From NCBI GenBank assembly GCA_025350965.1, contig JANXWV010000015.1, forward strand, positions 1-64,000: 64,000 nucleotides of DNA. Reading direction: 5' to 3'. The notes beneath the pieces were generated by a model. The model had not been told where the DNA came from. It saw only the letters and a list, made by a program, of their open reading frames with translations, and searched no databases. Source of the DNA: Rhizobacter sp. (lineage in GTDB: Bacteria > Pseudomonadota > Gammaproteobacteria > Burkholderiales > Burkholderiaceae_C). The position numbers and the translations under genes were made by a program. Shown here piece by piece: positions 35,152 through 44,113 of this stretch. Within the stretch, counting starts at the first letter, position 1. Every line of letters begins with the position of its first letter.

Positions 35152-36209
35152 CCGCGGAACAAGTCGCTCGCAAGGTACACGCCGCGCAGCCGCCGCACGG
35201 CCACCACCATCACCGCGCTGACCGGCAGGGCGATCAGCACGCCGACAAAGCCGAACAGGTGCCCGAACGCCAGCAGCGCGAAGATCACCGTGAGCGAACT
35301 CATGCCGATGCGGTCACCCACGAGCCGCGGCGTGAGCACCATGCTCTCCAGCAACTGGCCGATGCCGTACACCGCCGCCACGCCGACCAGGCCGTGCCAG
35401 CCGGTGAACTGCAACACACCAGAGATCAGCGCGAGCAGCAGGCCCAGGCCGAAACCGAGATACGGAATGAACACGGCCAGTCCGGTGAACACGCCCACCG
35501 GCACCGCCAGGTCAAAGCCGAACAGGAACAGACCGACGCTGTAGAACACCGCCAGCGTGAGCATCAGCATCAGCTGCCCACGCAGGTACTGGCCGAGCAC
35601 GGCATCGCACTCCACCGTGAAGCTGTGCACCTTGGCGCGCATGCGCGGCGGCACCATCGCTGCAGTGCGGCGCACCAGGTTCGGCCAGTCCATCAGCAGG
35701 TAGAACAGCACCACCGGCACGAGCAGCGCGTTGCCCAGCACCGCCAGCAGAATGCTCCCGCCGATTCGCGCAGAACTGAGCGCGGTGGCAATCCACTCTT
35801 CGAGGTTGGCGTCGAGGTACTTGAGCACGAAGGCCTTGATGCTGGCGGTGTCGAGCGTCACGTCGAAGCCGAAGCGCGCAAGCAAGGGCGACAGGCCGGC
35901 ATTCAAGCGGTCGGCGAAGAGCGGGATCTGCTCGCGCAACAGCGGCAACTGCTTCGACAGGATAGGCACGATCAGCAGCATCACCGCGAGCACCAGCACG
36001 ATGGCCGTCACTTCGACCAGCACCACTGCGAGGACTCGCGGCACACGCTTCGAGGCCAGCCTTTCCACCAGCGGGTGCAGCACGTAGCCGAGCACGCCGG
36101 CGATGAGAAACGGCGTGAGCACAGGCGCGAGCAGCCAGATCAACAGGCTGGCGATCAGGCTGATGGCAAGCCAGGTGCCGGCCTGGCGTTGCGCGGTGGT
36201 CATGGTCAT
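35148..36209 (-). CDS. AI-2E family transporter (YdjX/PerM-like)
   Basis: The protein is about 353 residues with roughly eight hydrophobic helices. Conserved segments include VPVGVFTGLAVFIPYLGFGLG and RLVGDRIGMSSLTVIFALLA, typical of the AI-2E/PerM family. The name comes from one member linked to autoinducer-2 export; most members have unknown substrates, and this one next to hda is common in Burkholderiales. Starts at 36239 (TTG, overlapping SirB1), 36209 or 36203 are possible; 36209 was chosen. Confidence 0.85.
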   Translation of the reverse strand: MTMTTAQRQAGTWLAISLIASLLIWLLAPVLTPFLIAGVLGYVLHPLVERLASKRVPRVLAVVLVEVTAIVLVLAVMLLIVPILSKQLPLLREQIPLFADRLNAGLSPLLARFGFDVTLDTASIKAFVLKYLDANLEEWIATALSSARIGGSILLAVLGNALLVPVVLFYLLMDWPNLVRRTAAMVPPRMRAKVHSFTVECDAVLGQYLRGQLMLMLTLAVFYSVGLFLFGFDLAVPVGVFTGLAVFIPYLGFGLGLLLALISGVLQFTGWHGLVGVAAVYGIGQLLESMVLTPRLVGDRIGMSSLTVIFALLAFGHLFGFVGVLIALPVSAVMVVAVRRLRGVYLASDLFRG

Positions 36210-36235
36210 GCGGTGGGGTGTGCCAGGGTGATCGA

Positions 36236-37111
36236 TCAATGCAGCCGGGGCGGCCGCGAAAGCTGGGCCAGCCGCTCGGCCACGTCGCCCCGGTCGGCGG
36301 CGTTGCCGGCGTGCAGAAGGTAGGCTGAGAAGTCGCGTGCGGCAGCGTCCACAGAGCCCAGGCGGGCGTGCGCCAGGCCTCGGTCACGCTGCTCTTCCCA
36401 GGCCAGCGGCAGCAACACCACCAGCCGCTCCATGACCTTTAGCGCACGCGGCCAGTCTTGCGCGCTGCGGTGGATTTCTTTCAGGTTGCGGAGCATGCGC
36501 GCGATCACATCGCGTGCCGGGGCAGCCTGCAGAAACAAGCCCAGCGGCACGTCGAAGTCATCCTGCAGGCCATGGTTGCGCTTGTAGGGTGCGAGCATCT
36601 CGTCGAGTTCCTCGCGTGACAGCGAGCGGCCGTTGAGCGGGTCGATCACGACCTCGCCATGCTGCTTTCCGGTGTTCATGTTCAGCTTGACCAGAAAGTG
36701 ACCGGGGAAGGACACGCCGCGCGCCGTCAGGCCCACCTGCGTGGCGAGTTCCATGTAGATCACCGCCAGCGAAATCGGGATGCCGCGCCGCGTGGTCAGC
36801 ACCTGATGCAGGTAGCTGTTGTCGGCATCGTAGTAGTCGTTCACGTTGCCGGCGAAGCCGAGTTCGGTGAAGAAGAAGCTGTTGAGCCAGCGCAGGCGCT
36901 GCAGCGGCACGGCGTCGGCCGGAAAGCGGCGCTTGAGCTTGATCGCCAGCGTGTCGATTTCGGAGAGCACGGCCTGGGTGTCCACGCGCGGGTACTCGTC
37001 TTGCGCAATCGACGCCGCCGCCTCCACGAGCGACAGGCTGGCGTCGTCTGCCACCAGTGAAACGAAGTAGTCGAGCGCTGTCGGCGTCTCGAACTGCAGA
37101 GGTCCGGCCAT
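36236..37111 (-). CDS. SirB1 family protein (transglutaminase-like plus TPR)
   Basis: The 291-residue protein has a transglutaminase-like region (TRRGIPISLAVIYMELATQV, SFPGHFLVKLN) and a helical C-terminus with tetratricopeptide-like units. Family members are annotated as SirB1 or tetratricopeptide transglutaminase proteins of unknown substrate. The Cys of classic transglutaminases is not evident, so it may be non-catalytic. It lies nine bases after murJ and abuts the AI-2E gene, so it is part of the ten-gene run. Confidence 0.85.
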   Translation of the reverse strand: MAGPLQFETPTALDYFVSLVADDASLSLVEAAASIAQDEYPRVDTQAVLSEIDTLAIKLKRRFPADAVPLQRLRWLNSFFFTELGFAGNVNDYYDADNSYLHQVLTTRRGIPISLAVIYMELATQVGLTARGVSFPGHFLVKLNMNTGKQHGEVVIDPLNGRSLSREELDEMLAPYKRNHGLQDDFDVPLGLFLQAAPARDVIARMLRNLKEIHRSAQDWPRALKVMERLVVLLPLAWEEQRDRGLAHARLGSVDAAARDFSAYLLHAGNAADRGDVAERLAQLSRPPRLH

Positions 37112-37120
37112 GAAGGAAGT

Positions 37121-38683
37121 TTAGCTGTGGCGCATGAACTGGCGCAGCTTCAGACCGCTGGCAATCAACGCACCGAAGTACAACAGTGCGGCGCCGACGA
37201 GCGAAGCAACCAGCCAGCCGACGCGCTGCCAGGGGTGGTCACGCAGCGCCAGCCAGTCGATGGCGTGGGCCGACCACGCCAGCAGGCCGCCCAGCAGCAC
37301 GGTTGCCAGCACCACGCGCAGCGCGAAGAGGCCCCAGCCCGGCAGGGGCGTGTAGCTGCCGGCGCGACGCAGGCCGATGAAGAGCCAGGCCGCGTTGACC
37401 AGTGCCGCGAGGCCGATCGACAAGGCCAGGCCCGCGTGGCCCAGCGCCATGTAGCGCACGAACACGAAGTTGAGAACCTGGGTCAGCACGAGCACTGCTA
37501 CCGCGATCTTGACCGGCGTGCGCACGTCTTGCCGGGCGTAGAAGCCGGGCGCCAGCACCTTGACGGCGATGATGCCGAGCAGGCCGACGCCGTAACCCAT
37601 CAACGCCGTCATGCTCTGGTGAACATCGTTCGCACCGAACGCGCCGTGGTGGAACAGCACCGCCAGCATCGGCAAAGGAAACACCAGCAGCGCCACCGCG
37701 CACGGCAGCGCCAGCATGACGACGAGGCGCAGGCCCCAGTCGAGGTGGCCGGAGTAGGCGCTGCGGTCACCCCGCGCCTGCGCAGCAGAGAGCTGCGGCA
37801 CCAGCACCACGCCGAGGGCCACGCCGAGAAGCGCGGTCGGGAACTCCATCAGCCGATCTGCATATTGCAGCCACGACACCGCACCCACGCCCACGTGCGT
37901 GGCGATCTGCGTGTTGATGAACAGCGACACCTGCGCCACCGACACGCCGAGAAGCGCCGGCCCCATCTGCCGCAGCACGCGGCTCACGCCGGGGTGCTGC
38001 CACGCCGCACGCAGCGCCGACCAGCGCAAGCCGATTTGCGGCAGCCCGCCAATGCGCAGCAGCGCTGGCACCTGCACCCCGAGTTGAAGCATGCCACCGA
38101 GCATCACGCCCACGGCCATCGCATAGATCGGCTCGACGCCCCAGGCGCGGAACCGCGGCACCAGCCACCACGCAGCGGCGATGACGGCCAGGTTCAGCAA
38201 CACCGGGGTGGCGGCCGGCACCGCGAAGCGCTTCCAGGTATTGAGGATGCCGGCCGACAAGGCCACCAGCGACATGAAGCCGATATAAGGGAACATGATG
38301 CGCGTCATCACCACCGCCGCGTCGAACCGGGCCAGGCCCGAGCCCATCAACCACACCAGAACCGGCGCGGCGACGACGCCGATCACGCAGGTCACGAGCA
38401 AGGCCCAGAACAGCACAGTGGCCACGGCGTCGATCAGCGCGCGGGTCACGGCGTCGCCTTCACGTTCGCGCGTTTGCGCGAGGATGGGCACGAAGGCCTG
38501 CGAAAATGCGCCTTCGGCAAAGAGCCGGCGCAGCAGGTTCGGAATGCGGAAGGCGACCGTGTAGGCGTCCATCCACGCACCGGCGCCGAACAGGCTGGCC
38601 TGCAGCACCTGGCTGAACAGACCGGTGATGCGCGAGGCCAACGTCAGCAGCGAGATCGTGGAGGCGGCCCGCAGCAGGTTCAT
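37121..38683 (-). CDS. murJ: Lipid II flippase MurJ
   Basis: The 520-residue membrane protein has about 14 hydrophobic helices and the MurJ signatures RRLFAEGAFSQAFVPIL and GAFGANDVHQSMTAL. MurJ flips the peptidoglycan precursor lipid II across the inner membrane. It starts at an ATG 9 bases into the ten-gene minus run and is divergent from rpsT, the usual neighbour of murJ in proteobacteria. A TATAAT box lies 56 bases upstream. Confidence 0.95.
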   Translation of the reverse strand: MNLLRAASTISLLTLASRITGLFSQVLQASLFGAGAWMDAYTVAFRIPNLLRRLFAEGAFSQAFVPILAQTREREGDAVTRALIDAVATVLFWALLVTCVIGVVAAPVLVWLMGSGLARFDAAVVMTRIMFPYIGFMSLVALSAGILNTWKRFAVPAATPVLLNLAVIAAAWWLVPRFRAWGVEPIYAMAVGVMLGGMLQLGVQVPALLRIGGLPQIGLRWSALRAAWQHPGVSRVLRQMGPALLGVSVAQVSLFINTQIATHVGVGAVSWLQYADRLMEFPTALLGVALGVVLVPQLSAAQARGDRSAYSGHLDWGLRLVVMLALPCAVALLVFPLPMLAVLFHHGAFGANDVHQSMTALMGYGVGLLGIIAVKVLAPGFYARQDVRTPVKIAVAVLVLTQVLNFVFVRYMALGHAGLALSIGLAALVNAAWLFIGLRRAGSYTPLPGWGLFALRVVLATVLLGGLLAWSAHAIDWLALRDHPWQRVGWLVASLVGAALLYFGALIASGLKLRQFMRHS

Positions 38684-38738
38684 GAGTGGGTGGCGCCTGG
38701 GAGGGCGGCGCGGGCACGGGTCGGTTTCAAACCGGCTG

Positions 38739-38744
38739 ATTATA
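38739..38744 (-). promoter_or_regulatory. Candidate -10 box (TATAAT) for murJ and its operon
   Basis: A perfect TATAAT on the minus strand lies 56 bases upstream of the murJ ATG, in the 165-bp gap shared with rpsT. No clear -35 was found at normal spacing. If real, it would drive the ten-gene run down to the deoxynucleoside kinase. Confidence 0.4.
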
Positions 38745-38796
38745 GGTAGCGCTGCGGCACGGCCGCTGCGCGGCTGGTGAAGGCTCCGTCACCGGT

Positions 38797-38804
38797 GCTA
38801 TACT
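38797..38804 (+). promoter_or_regulatory. Extended -10 promoter of rpsT
   Basis: TGCTATACT forms an extended -10 (TGn then TATACT) 44 bases before the rpsT ATG. A weak -35-like TGGTGA lies about 18 bases upstream. An extended -10 can compensate for a poor -35. Confidence 0.5.
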
Positions 38805-38848
38805 CGCAGGCTTCGCTCCACCCAAGTTCAACACTGAACCGCACACCC

Positions 38849-39157
38849 ATGGCCACTTCGTCCAAAGCCAAGAAAAAGACCGTCCGCACCGCCTCGGGCC
38901 TGAAGCGCGCGCGCCAGGACGTGAAGCTCAACGCCGCCAACACGGCGCTGCGTTCGAAGTTCCGCACCGTTATCAAGAACGTGCAGAAGGCCGTCGTCGC
39001 TGGCGACAAGGCCAAGGCCACCGCGCTGTTCCACTCGGCCCAATCGGTGATCGACGCCGTGGCTGACAAGGGCCTGTTCCACAAGAACAAGGCCGCGCGC
39101 CACAAGAGCCGCCTGTCCGCCAAGGTCAAGGCACTCGCCGCGCCTGCGGCTGCCTGA
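38849..39157 (+). CDS. rpsT: 30S ribosomal protein S20
   Basis: The 102-residue basic protein is S20: [20 protein letters not shown], then [17 protein letters not shown] and [16 protein letters not shown]20 binds 16S rRNA early in 30S assembly. The ATG at 38849 is the family start; the ORF-track extension adds 24 residues with no match. A clear terminator follows, so it is a single-gene unit divergent from murJ. Confidence 0.97.
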   Translation: MATSSKAKKKTVRTASGLKRARQDVKLNAANTALRSKFRTVIKNVQKAVVAGDKAKATALFHSAQSVIDAVADKGLFHKNKAARHKSRLSAKVKALAAPAAA

Positions 39158-39199
39158 ATTTCCTGAACTCCCCATAGCGCGCTTGCCGCGCTAAACATG

Positions 39200-39225
39200 A
39201 AGGGCTCGCATTGCGAGCCCTTTTG
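39200..39225 (+). terminator. Rho-independent terminator of rpsT
   Basis: Stem AAGGGCTCGC / GCGAGCCCTT (10 bp) with loop ATT, followed by TTTTG. It lies 43 bases after the rpsT stop. The 20 bases before the convergent DUF3579 stop hold nothing else. Confidence 0.88.
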
Positions 39226-39244
39226 CATTGGGGGCGCTTGCGTT

Positions 39245-39574
39245 TCAAAGCTGCTTCGGCGGGTCGGGCAGCAGGCATGCTTCGGTGAGCTGGAGCTTGT
39301 TGTCGCGCGCGAAGTGCATGACGAAGTCCCAGGCCATCGGCTCGATCGCTTTCAACGCCTCGTTCACGATCACGCACTTCACGCCGTTGATCACGCGCGG
39401 CACGCAGTACGGCGAGTAGCCAATGTAGGCACCGATGCCGCCGCTTGCGCCGTCCGGGCGGAAGCACGACATCGCGCCGGCCAGCCGCTCGGCCCAATCG
39501 CTCGGGCGGAAGGTGTGGCCGTCGAGCGTCACGCCCTGGATGAAGAACTCGCGCGGCTTGTCGGGGGGAGTCAT
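39245..39574 (-). CDS. DUF3579 domain-containing protein
   Basis: The 109-residue protein matches DUF3579, a small family almost confined to betaproteobacteria. Conserved segments are FIQGVTLDGHTFRPSDWAER and RVINGVKCVIVNEALKAIEP. Function is unknown. The ATG at 39574 gives the usual length; the ORF-track extension to 39883 runs through a low-complexity region and the argD leader and was not used. It is divergent from argD across a 278-base gap. Confidence 0.9.
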   Translation of the reverse strand: MTPPDKPREFFIQGVTLDGHTFRPSDWAERLAGAMSCFRPDGASGGIGAYIGYSPYCVPRVINGVKCVIVNEALKAIEPMAWDFVMHFARDNKLQLTEACLLPDPPKQL

Positions 39575-39759
39575 GGGTTCGCATCGGCCGGTCAGCGCCG
39601 GCGGCAACAGTCGCGGCGCCCACGCCTGTGGCAGTGCACTTGCCGCTATTGTGCCGCCCGTGCCGTGCGCATGTTGCAGCGCAGCACTGCCGGCGCGGGC
39701 AGGGGCGTCATGGAGGGTTGCGGTCATGGCGCAGTCATCGGCCGAATTCACCTCGCCTT

Positions 39760-39807
39760 TAGAATCGGCAGCGAGCGGGCGGTGAATCAGCATCCCGCCC
39801 GCTCGCT
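39760..39807 (+). promoter_or_regulatory. argD promoter -10 and 5' leader hairpin
   Basis: TAGAAT at 39760-39765 is a good -10 box. Starting five bases later is a perfect 13-bp stem (AGCGAGCGGGCGG / CCGCCCGCTCGCT, 39770-39782 and 39795-39807) with a 12-base loop, followed by CTTTTCG. The transcript would begin in or just before this hairpin, 45 bases ahead of the argD ATG. It may stabilise the 5' end or attenuate transcription. Confidence 0.55.
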
Positions 39808-39852
39808 CTTTTCGCTCTTCCGTTGTCTTGTCGATTTGCATGGAGTGCCGCC

Positions 39853-41082
39853 ATGAATGCCCCCGAGAAACTGCCCTCCTCAATCGAGCCCCACGTGATG
39901 CACACCTACGGCCGCCTGCCGCTGGCGCTGTCGCACGGCCGAGGCTGCTGGGTCTGGGACACAGAGGGCAGGAAGTACCTCGACGGGCTGGGCGGCATTG
40001 CCGTCAACACGCTCGGCCACGCGCACCCCAAGCTCGTGCCGGCCCTGCAGGAACAGATCGGCAAGCTGATCCACAGCTCGAACTACTACCTCGTGCCCTT
40101 GCAAGAACAGTTGGCCGCCAAGCTGTGCGAGTTGTCGGGCCTGACCAACGTGTTCTTCTGCAGCACCGGGCTGGAAGCGAACGAGTGCGCGCTGAAGATC
40201 GCGCGCAAGTTCGGGCACGACAAGGGCATCGACCGCCCTGAGATCGTCGTCTACGAAGGTGCGTTCCATGGCCGCTCCATCGCCACGCTGTCGGCCACCG
40301 CCAACCCCAAGGTTCAGGCCGGTTTCGGTCCGCTCGTCGAGGGCTTCGTGCGCGTGCCGTTGAACGACGTGGCGGCCATCGAGCAGATCGCGTTGACGCA
40401 CCCGAACGTTTCAGCCGTGTTCCTCGAAGTGATCCAGGGCGAAGGCGGCATCCACCCGAGCACGGTCGAGTACCTGCGCGAGGTGCGCCGCGTGTGCGAC
40501 GACAACGGCTGGCTGCTGATGCTCGACGAGGTGCAGTGCGGCATGGGCCGCACTGGCAAGTGGTTCGCGCACCAGTGGGCCGGCATCCACCCCGACGTGA
40601 TGCCACTCGCCAAGGGCCTGGGCTCGGGCGTGCCGGTGGGTGCAGTGGTATGCGGCCCTCGGGCCGCCAACGTGTTCGGCCCCGGCAACCACGGCACCAC
40701 CTTTGGCGGCAACCCGCTGGCCATGCGCGCCGGGGTCGAGACCATCCGCATCATGGAAGAAGACGGCCTGCTGGCCAACGCAGCCGCGGTCGGCGCAGCA
40801 CTGAAGGCGGGCTTGCAGCGCGAACTCGAAGGCGTGGCCGGCGTGGTCGACATCCGTGGCCAGGGCCTGATGCTCGGCATCGAGCTGGCACGCCCGTGCG
40901 GCGAACTGCTCGGCCGTGCGGCGAGCGCCGGGTTGATGCTCAGCGTGACGGCGGAGCGCGTGGTGCGGCTCGTGCCGCCGTTGATCTTGAGTGCGGATGA
41001 AGCGGTGCAGATCATTGCGATCCTCGCACCGCTCATCAAGAGCTTCCTGCTCGAAGCACCTGTCGCGCCTTCTTCGCCTTGA
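39853..41082 (+). CDS. argD: Acetylornithine aminotransferase family (ArgD)
   Basis: The 409-residue protein is a class III PLP aminotransferase. The PLP lysine is in MPLAKGLGSGVPVGA, with LMLDEVQCGMGRTGKWFAHQ and NHGTTFGGNPLAMRAG upstream and downstream. It makes N-acetylornithine in arginine synthesis and may also do succinyldiaminopimelate. The start at 39853 has GGAG upstream; the ORF-track start adds ten residues. argF follows at once, with overlapping stop/start options, so they are one operon. Confidence 0.92.
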   Translation: MNAPEKLPSSIEPHVMHTYGRLPLALSHGRGCWVWDTEGRKYLDGLGGIAVNTLGHAHPKLVPALQEQIGKLIHSSNYYLVPLQEQLAAKLCELSGLTNVFFCSTGLEANECALKIARKFGHDKGIDRPEIVVYEGAFHGRSIATLSATANPKVQAGFGPLVEGFVRVPLNDVAAIEQIALTHPNVSAVFLEVIQGEGGIHPSTVEYLREVRRVCDDNGWLLMLDEVQCGMGRTGKWFAHQWAGIHPDVMPLAKGLGSGVPVGAVVCGPRAANVFGPGNHGTTFGGNPLAMRAGVETIRIMEEDGLLANAAAVGAALKAGLQRELEGVAGVVDIRGQGLMLGIELARPCGELLGRAASAGLMLSVTAERVVRLVPPLILSADEAVQIIAILAPLIKSFLLEAPVAPSSP

Positions 41083-41102
41083 CCCACGGCATGAAACCCG
41101 GC

Positions 41103-42023
41103 ATGAGCCTGATCAAGCACTACCTGCAGTTCAAGGACTTCCGCGCCGAGGAATACGCCTACCTGTTCGAGCGCGCCGCCACGATCAAGAAGCGCTTCAA
41201 GAACTACGAGAAGTACACGCCACTGGTCGACCGCACGCTGGCGATGATCTTCGAGAAGGCCAGCACCCGCACCCGTGTGAGCTTCGAGGCCGGCATGTAT
41301 CAGATGGGCGGCTCGGTGGTGAACCTGACCACCGGCGACAGCCAGCTCGGCCGAGCCGAGCCGATCGAAGACAGCGCGCGCGTGATCAGCCGCATGGTCG
41401 ACATCGTGATGATCCGCACCTACGAGCAGGCGAAGCTCGAAGCCTTCGCGGCGAACTCGCGCGTGCCCGTCATCAATGGCCTGACGAACGAGTACCACCC
41501 CTGCCAGATACTGGCCGACATCTTCACCTACATCGAGCACCGGGGCAGCATCCAGGGCAAGGTGGTGGCGTGGGTCGGCGACGGCAACAACATGGCCAAC
41601 ACCTGGCTGCAGGCAGCCGACATCCTGGGCTTCACATTGCACGTGAGCACGCCCGGCGGCTACGAGATCGAGCCCAGCATGGCCAGCGTCAACAACAAGG
41701 CGTGCGTCAAAACCTTCAACCACCCGATGGACGCCTGCGCGGGCGCCCATCTCGTCACGACAGACGTGTGGACCAGCATGGGTTTCGAGGCCGAGAACGA
41801 AGCCCGCATGAAGGCCTTTGTCGACTGGTGCGTCGACGCCGACATGATGGCCGCCGCCCAGCCCGACGCCCTGTTCATGCACTGCCTGCCCGCGCACCGC
41901 GGCGAAGAGGTCGAGGCCGAGGTGATCGACGGGCCGCAGTCGGTCGTGTGGGACGAAGCCGAGAACCGCATGCATGCGCAGAAGGCCTTGATGGAATACC
42001 TGGTACTCGGCCGAATCGGTTAG
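41103..42023 (+). CDS. argF: Ornithine carbamoyltransferase
   Basis: The 306-residue enzyme has the carbamoyl-phosphate motif STRTR in FEKASTRTRVSFEAG and the ornithine-side motif FMHCLPAHRGEEVEAEV. It makes citrulline from ornithine. The start at 41103 (MSLIKHYLQFKDF) matches the family; the TTG at 41079 overlaps the argD stop and the ATG at 41091 is a third option. It completes an argD-argF pair. Confidence 0.96.
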   Translation: MSLIKHYLQFKDFRAEEYAYLFERAATIKKRFKNYEKYTPLVDRTLAMIFEKASTRTRVSFEAGMYQMGGSVVNLTTGDSQLGRAEPIEDSARVISRMVDIVMIRTYEQAKLEAFAANSRVPVINGLTNEYHPCQILADIFTYIEHRGSIQGKVVAWVGDGNNMANTWLQAADILGFTLHVSTPGGYEIEPSMASVNNKACVKTFNHPMDACAGAHLVTTDVWTSMGFEAENEARMKAFVDWCVDADMMAAAQPDALFMHCLPAHRGEEVEAEVIDGPQSVVWDEAENRMHAQKALMEYLVLGRIG

Positions 42024-42107
42024 GGCCTGTTCACTCAGCGGATCATGTGCGGGTGTTTGGTTTAACCGACACCACGCTGGCGAACACGGTGCTAACTTTG
42101 CAGCACC

Positions 42108-42731
42108 ATGAAAAAGCTCTGGGACATCTCCCCGCCGATCAGCACTGATTCACCGCTGTTCCCTGGCGACACGGCCTACTCGCAACAGTGGACAGCCACA
42201 CTCGCACCCGGCTGCCCGGTGAACATCAGCGCCATCACGATGTCACCGCACATCGGCGCGCATGCCGATGCGCCGCTGCACTACGGCGCCGAGGCGCCGA
42301 GCATCGGCCAGGTCGATCTGCTGCCTTATCTCGGCCCCTGCCGCGTGATCCACGCCATCGGGCGCGGGCCGTTGATCCGGCCCGAACACCTGAACCACGC
42401 CATCGCCGCGTTGCCGCCCCGCGTGCTGGTGCGCACCTGCAGCCAGGCGCCGACGGCGTGGTCACCCGAGTTCAGCGCCTTCGCCCCTGAGACCATCACC
42501 TGGCTTGCTGATCTGGGCGTGCGGTTGATCGGCATCGACAGCCAGTCGGTCGACCCCGCCGACAGCAAGACGCTCGACAGCCACCAGCAGCTGCTGCGGC
42601 TCGACCTGCGGGTGCTTGAGAACCTGGTGCTCGACGACATCGCCGCCGGCGACTACGAGCTGATCGCCCTGCCGCTGAAGCTGATGCACGCCGATGCATC
42701 GCCGGTGCGGGCCGTGCTTCGGGAGCTTTGA
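42108..42731 (+). CDS. kynB: Arylformamidase (kynurenine formamidase)
   Basis: The 207-residue protein has the cyclase-family metal motif [14 protein letters not shown] and a C-terminal [15 protein letters not shown]. KynB hydrolyses N-formylkynurenine to kynurenine, step two of tryptophan breakdown. There is no clear ribosome site; a 5-bp inverted repeat GGTGC / GCACC directly precedes the ATG. kynA follows after one base. No kynU is in the window. Confidence 0.95.
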   Translation: MKKLWDISPPISTDSPLFPGDTAYSQQWTATLAPGCPVNISAITMSPHIGAHADAPLHYGAEAPSIGQVDLLPYLGPCRVIHAIGRGPLIRPEHLNHAIAALPPRVLVRTCSQAPTAWSPEFSAFAPETITWLADLGVRLIGIDSQSVDPADSKTLDSHQQLLRLDLRVLENLVLDDIAAGDYELIALPLKLMHADASPVRAVLREL

Positions 42732-42732
42732 C

Positions 42733-43593
42733 ATGACCACCACGCCCAACCCCGCCAGCGCTACCGAGCGCATCGTCGCCGAGGAAGGCGCACAGCTCGA
42801 CTTCTCGAAGGACATGAGCTACAGCGACTACCTGCACCTCGACAAGCTGCTGACCGCGCAGCACCCGCTTTCGCCGAACCACAACGAGATGCTGTTCATC
42901 GTGCAGCACCAGACCAGCGAGCTGTGGATGAAGCTGCTGCTGCACGAGCTGACAGCCGCCGTGCAGTGCGTTGCGCGCGACGAACTCGGCGCCGCATTCA
43001 AGATGCTCGCGCGCGTCAGCAAGATCATGGAGCAGCTTGTGCACGCGTGGGATGTGCTCGCCACCATGACCCCGCCCGAGTACTCGGCGATACGCCCGTA
43101 CCTTTCCAACAGCAGCGGCTTCCAGAGCTGGCAGTACCGCTGCATCGAGTTCATGCTCGGCAACAAGAACGCGGCCATGCTCAAGCCGCATGCGCACCGG
43201 CCCGAGACCCTGGCGCACGTCGAAGCGGTGTGGCGTTCGCCGTCGCTGTACGACGAGGCCTTGCGCCTGCTCGCACGCCGCGGCCTTGCCGTGCCAGCCA
43301 CCCACACCGAGCGCGACTGGACGCGCGCCTACGAGACCAGCGACGCAGTCGAGCAAGCCTGGCTCGTGGCCTACCGCGAGCCCGAGAAGCACTGGGACCT
43401 GTACCAGCTCGGCGAGGAACTCACCGACCTCGAAGACACCTTCCGCCTGTGGCGCTTCCGGCACGTGACGACGGTCGAGCGCGTGATCGGCTTCAAACGC
43501 GGCACCGGCGGCACCTCGGGCGTGGGCTACCTGCGCAAGATGCTCGACGTGGTGCTGTTCCCGGAGATCTGGAAGCTGCGAACCGACCTCTGA
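42733..43593 (+). CDS. kynA: Tryptophan 2,3-dioxygenase
   Basis: The 286-residue enzyme is a haem dioxygenase. Hallmarks are [40 protein letters not shown] (substrate/haem helix), [21 protein letters not shown] with the proximal His, and [17 protein letters not shown]. It opens the indole ring of tryptophan. The ATG at 42733 lies one base after the kynB stop, so the two are cotranscribed. Confidence 0.96.
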   Translation: MTTTPNPASATERIVAEEGAQLDFSKDMSYSDYLHLDKLLTAQHPLSPNHNEMLFIVQHQTSELWMKLLLHELTAAVQCVARDELGAAFKMLARVSKIMEQLVHAWDVLATMTPPEYSAIRPYLSNSSGFQSWQYRCIEFMLGNKNAAMLKPHAHRPETLAHVEAVWRSPSLYDEALRLLARRGLAVPATHTERDWTRAYETSDAVEQAWLVAYREPEKHWDLYQLGEELTDLEDTFRLWRFRHVTTVERVIGFKRGTGGTSGVGYLRKMLDVVLFPEIWKLRTDL

Positions 43594-43610
43594 TCGTCTG
43601 GAGACACCCG

Positions 43611-44081
43611 ATGAACGAAACGAATTTGCCGGTACCTTCACCCATCCACGAGGTGTTTGCCTACCTTCGCGTGCACAGCACTCCGCAGGCGATCGCGTTC
43701 TACAAGAAGGCCTTCGGCGCGGTCGAGCGCTTCCGGCTCGTCGAGCCCTCGGGGCGTGTTGGCCACGCCGAACTGCAACTCGGACCGAGCGTGTTGATGT
43801 TGTCGGACGGCTTCCCCGAAAACGGCATCGACGCGCCCGGTCCTGGCGCCGTCACGTACTCGTCGGTGCACCTGCACGTGGACGACGCCGACGCGATGGC
43901 CGCGCGCGCAGTCGCCGCCGGTGCCGAGATGCTGATGCCTCCCACCGACCAGTTCTATGGCGAGCGCGGGTGCCGCCTGCGTGACCCGTTCGGCCACACC
44001 TGGCTCATCGGCCACGAGATCGAAGCCGTCCCGCCCGAGGAGATGCAGCGCCGCTACACCGCCCTATTGAGTGGCGGGTGA
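43611..44081 (+). CDS. VOC family protein (glyoxalase/PhnB-like)
   Basis: The 156-residue protein is a vicinal-oxygen-chelate fold of the PhnB type: HEVFAYLRVHSTPQAIAFYK, AEMLMPPTDQFYGERGCRLR and DPFGHTWLIGHEIE. Function is uncertain; such proteins are often annotated as bleomycin-resistance-like or glyoxalase-like. It lies 17 bases after kynA with a GGAG site, so it may be cotranscribed with the kynurenine genes, but nothing shows a role there. Confidence 0.88.
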   Translation: MNETNLPVPSPIHEVFAYLRVHSTPQAIAFYKKAFGAVERFRLVEPSGRVGHAELQLGPSVLMLSDGFPENGIDAPGPGAVTYSSVHLHVDDADAMAARAVAAGAEMLMPPTDQFYGERGCRLRDPFGHTWLIGHEIEAVPPEEMQRRYTALLSGG

Positions 44082-44113
44082 GCGGCGCCTGAATCAGCGC
44101 GGTCTGGACCAGG

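Noticed and set aside
37127-38749. 540-codon plus-strand ORF opposite murJ
   Set aside because: Antisense shadow of a clear MurJ gene with an implausible His/Gln/Arg-rich composition.
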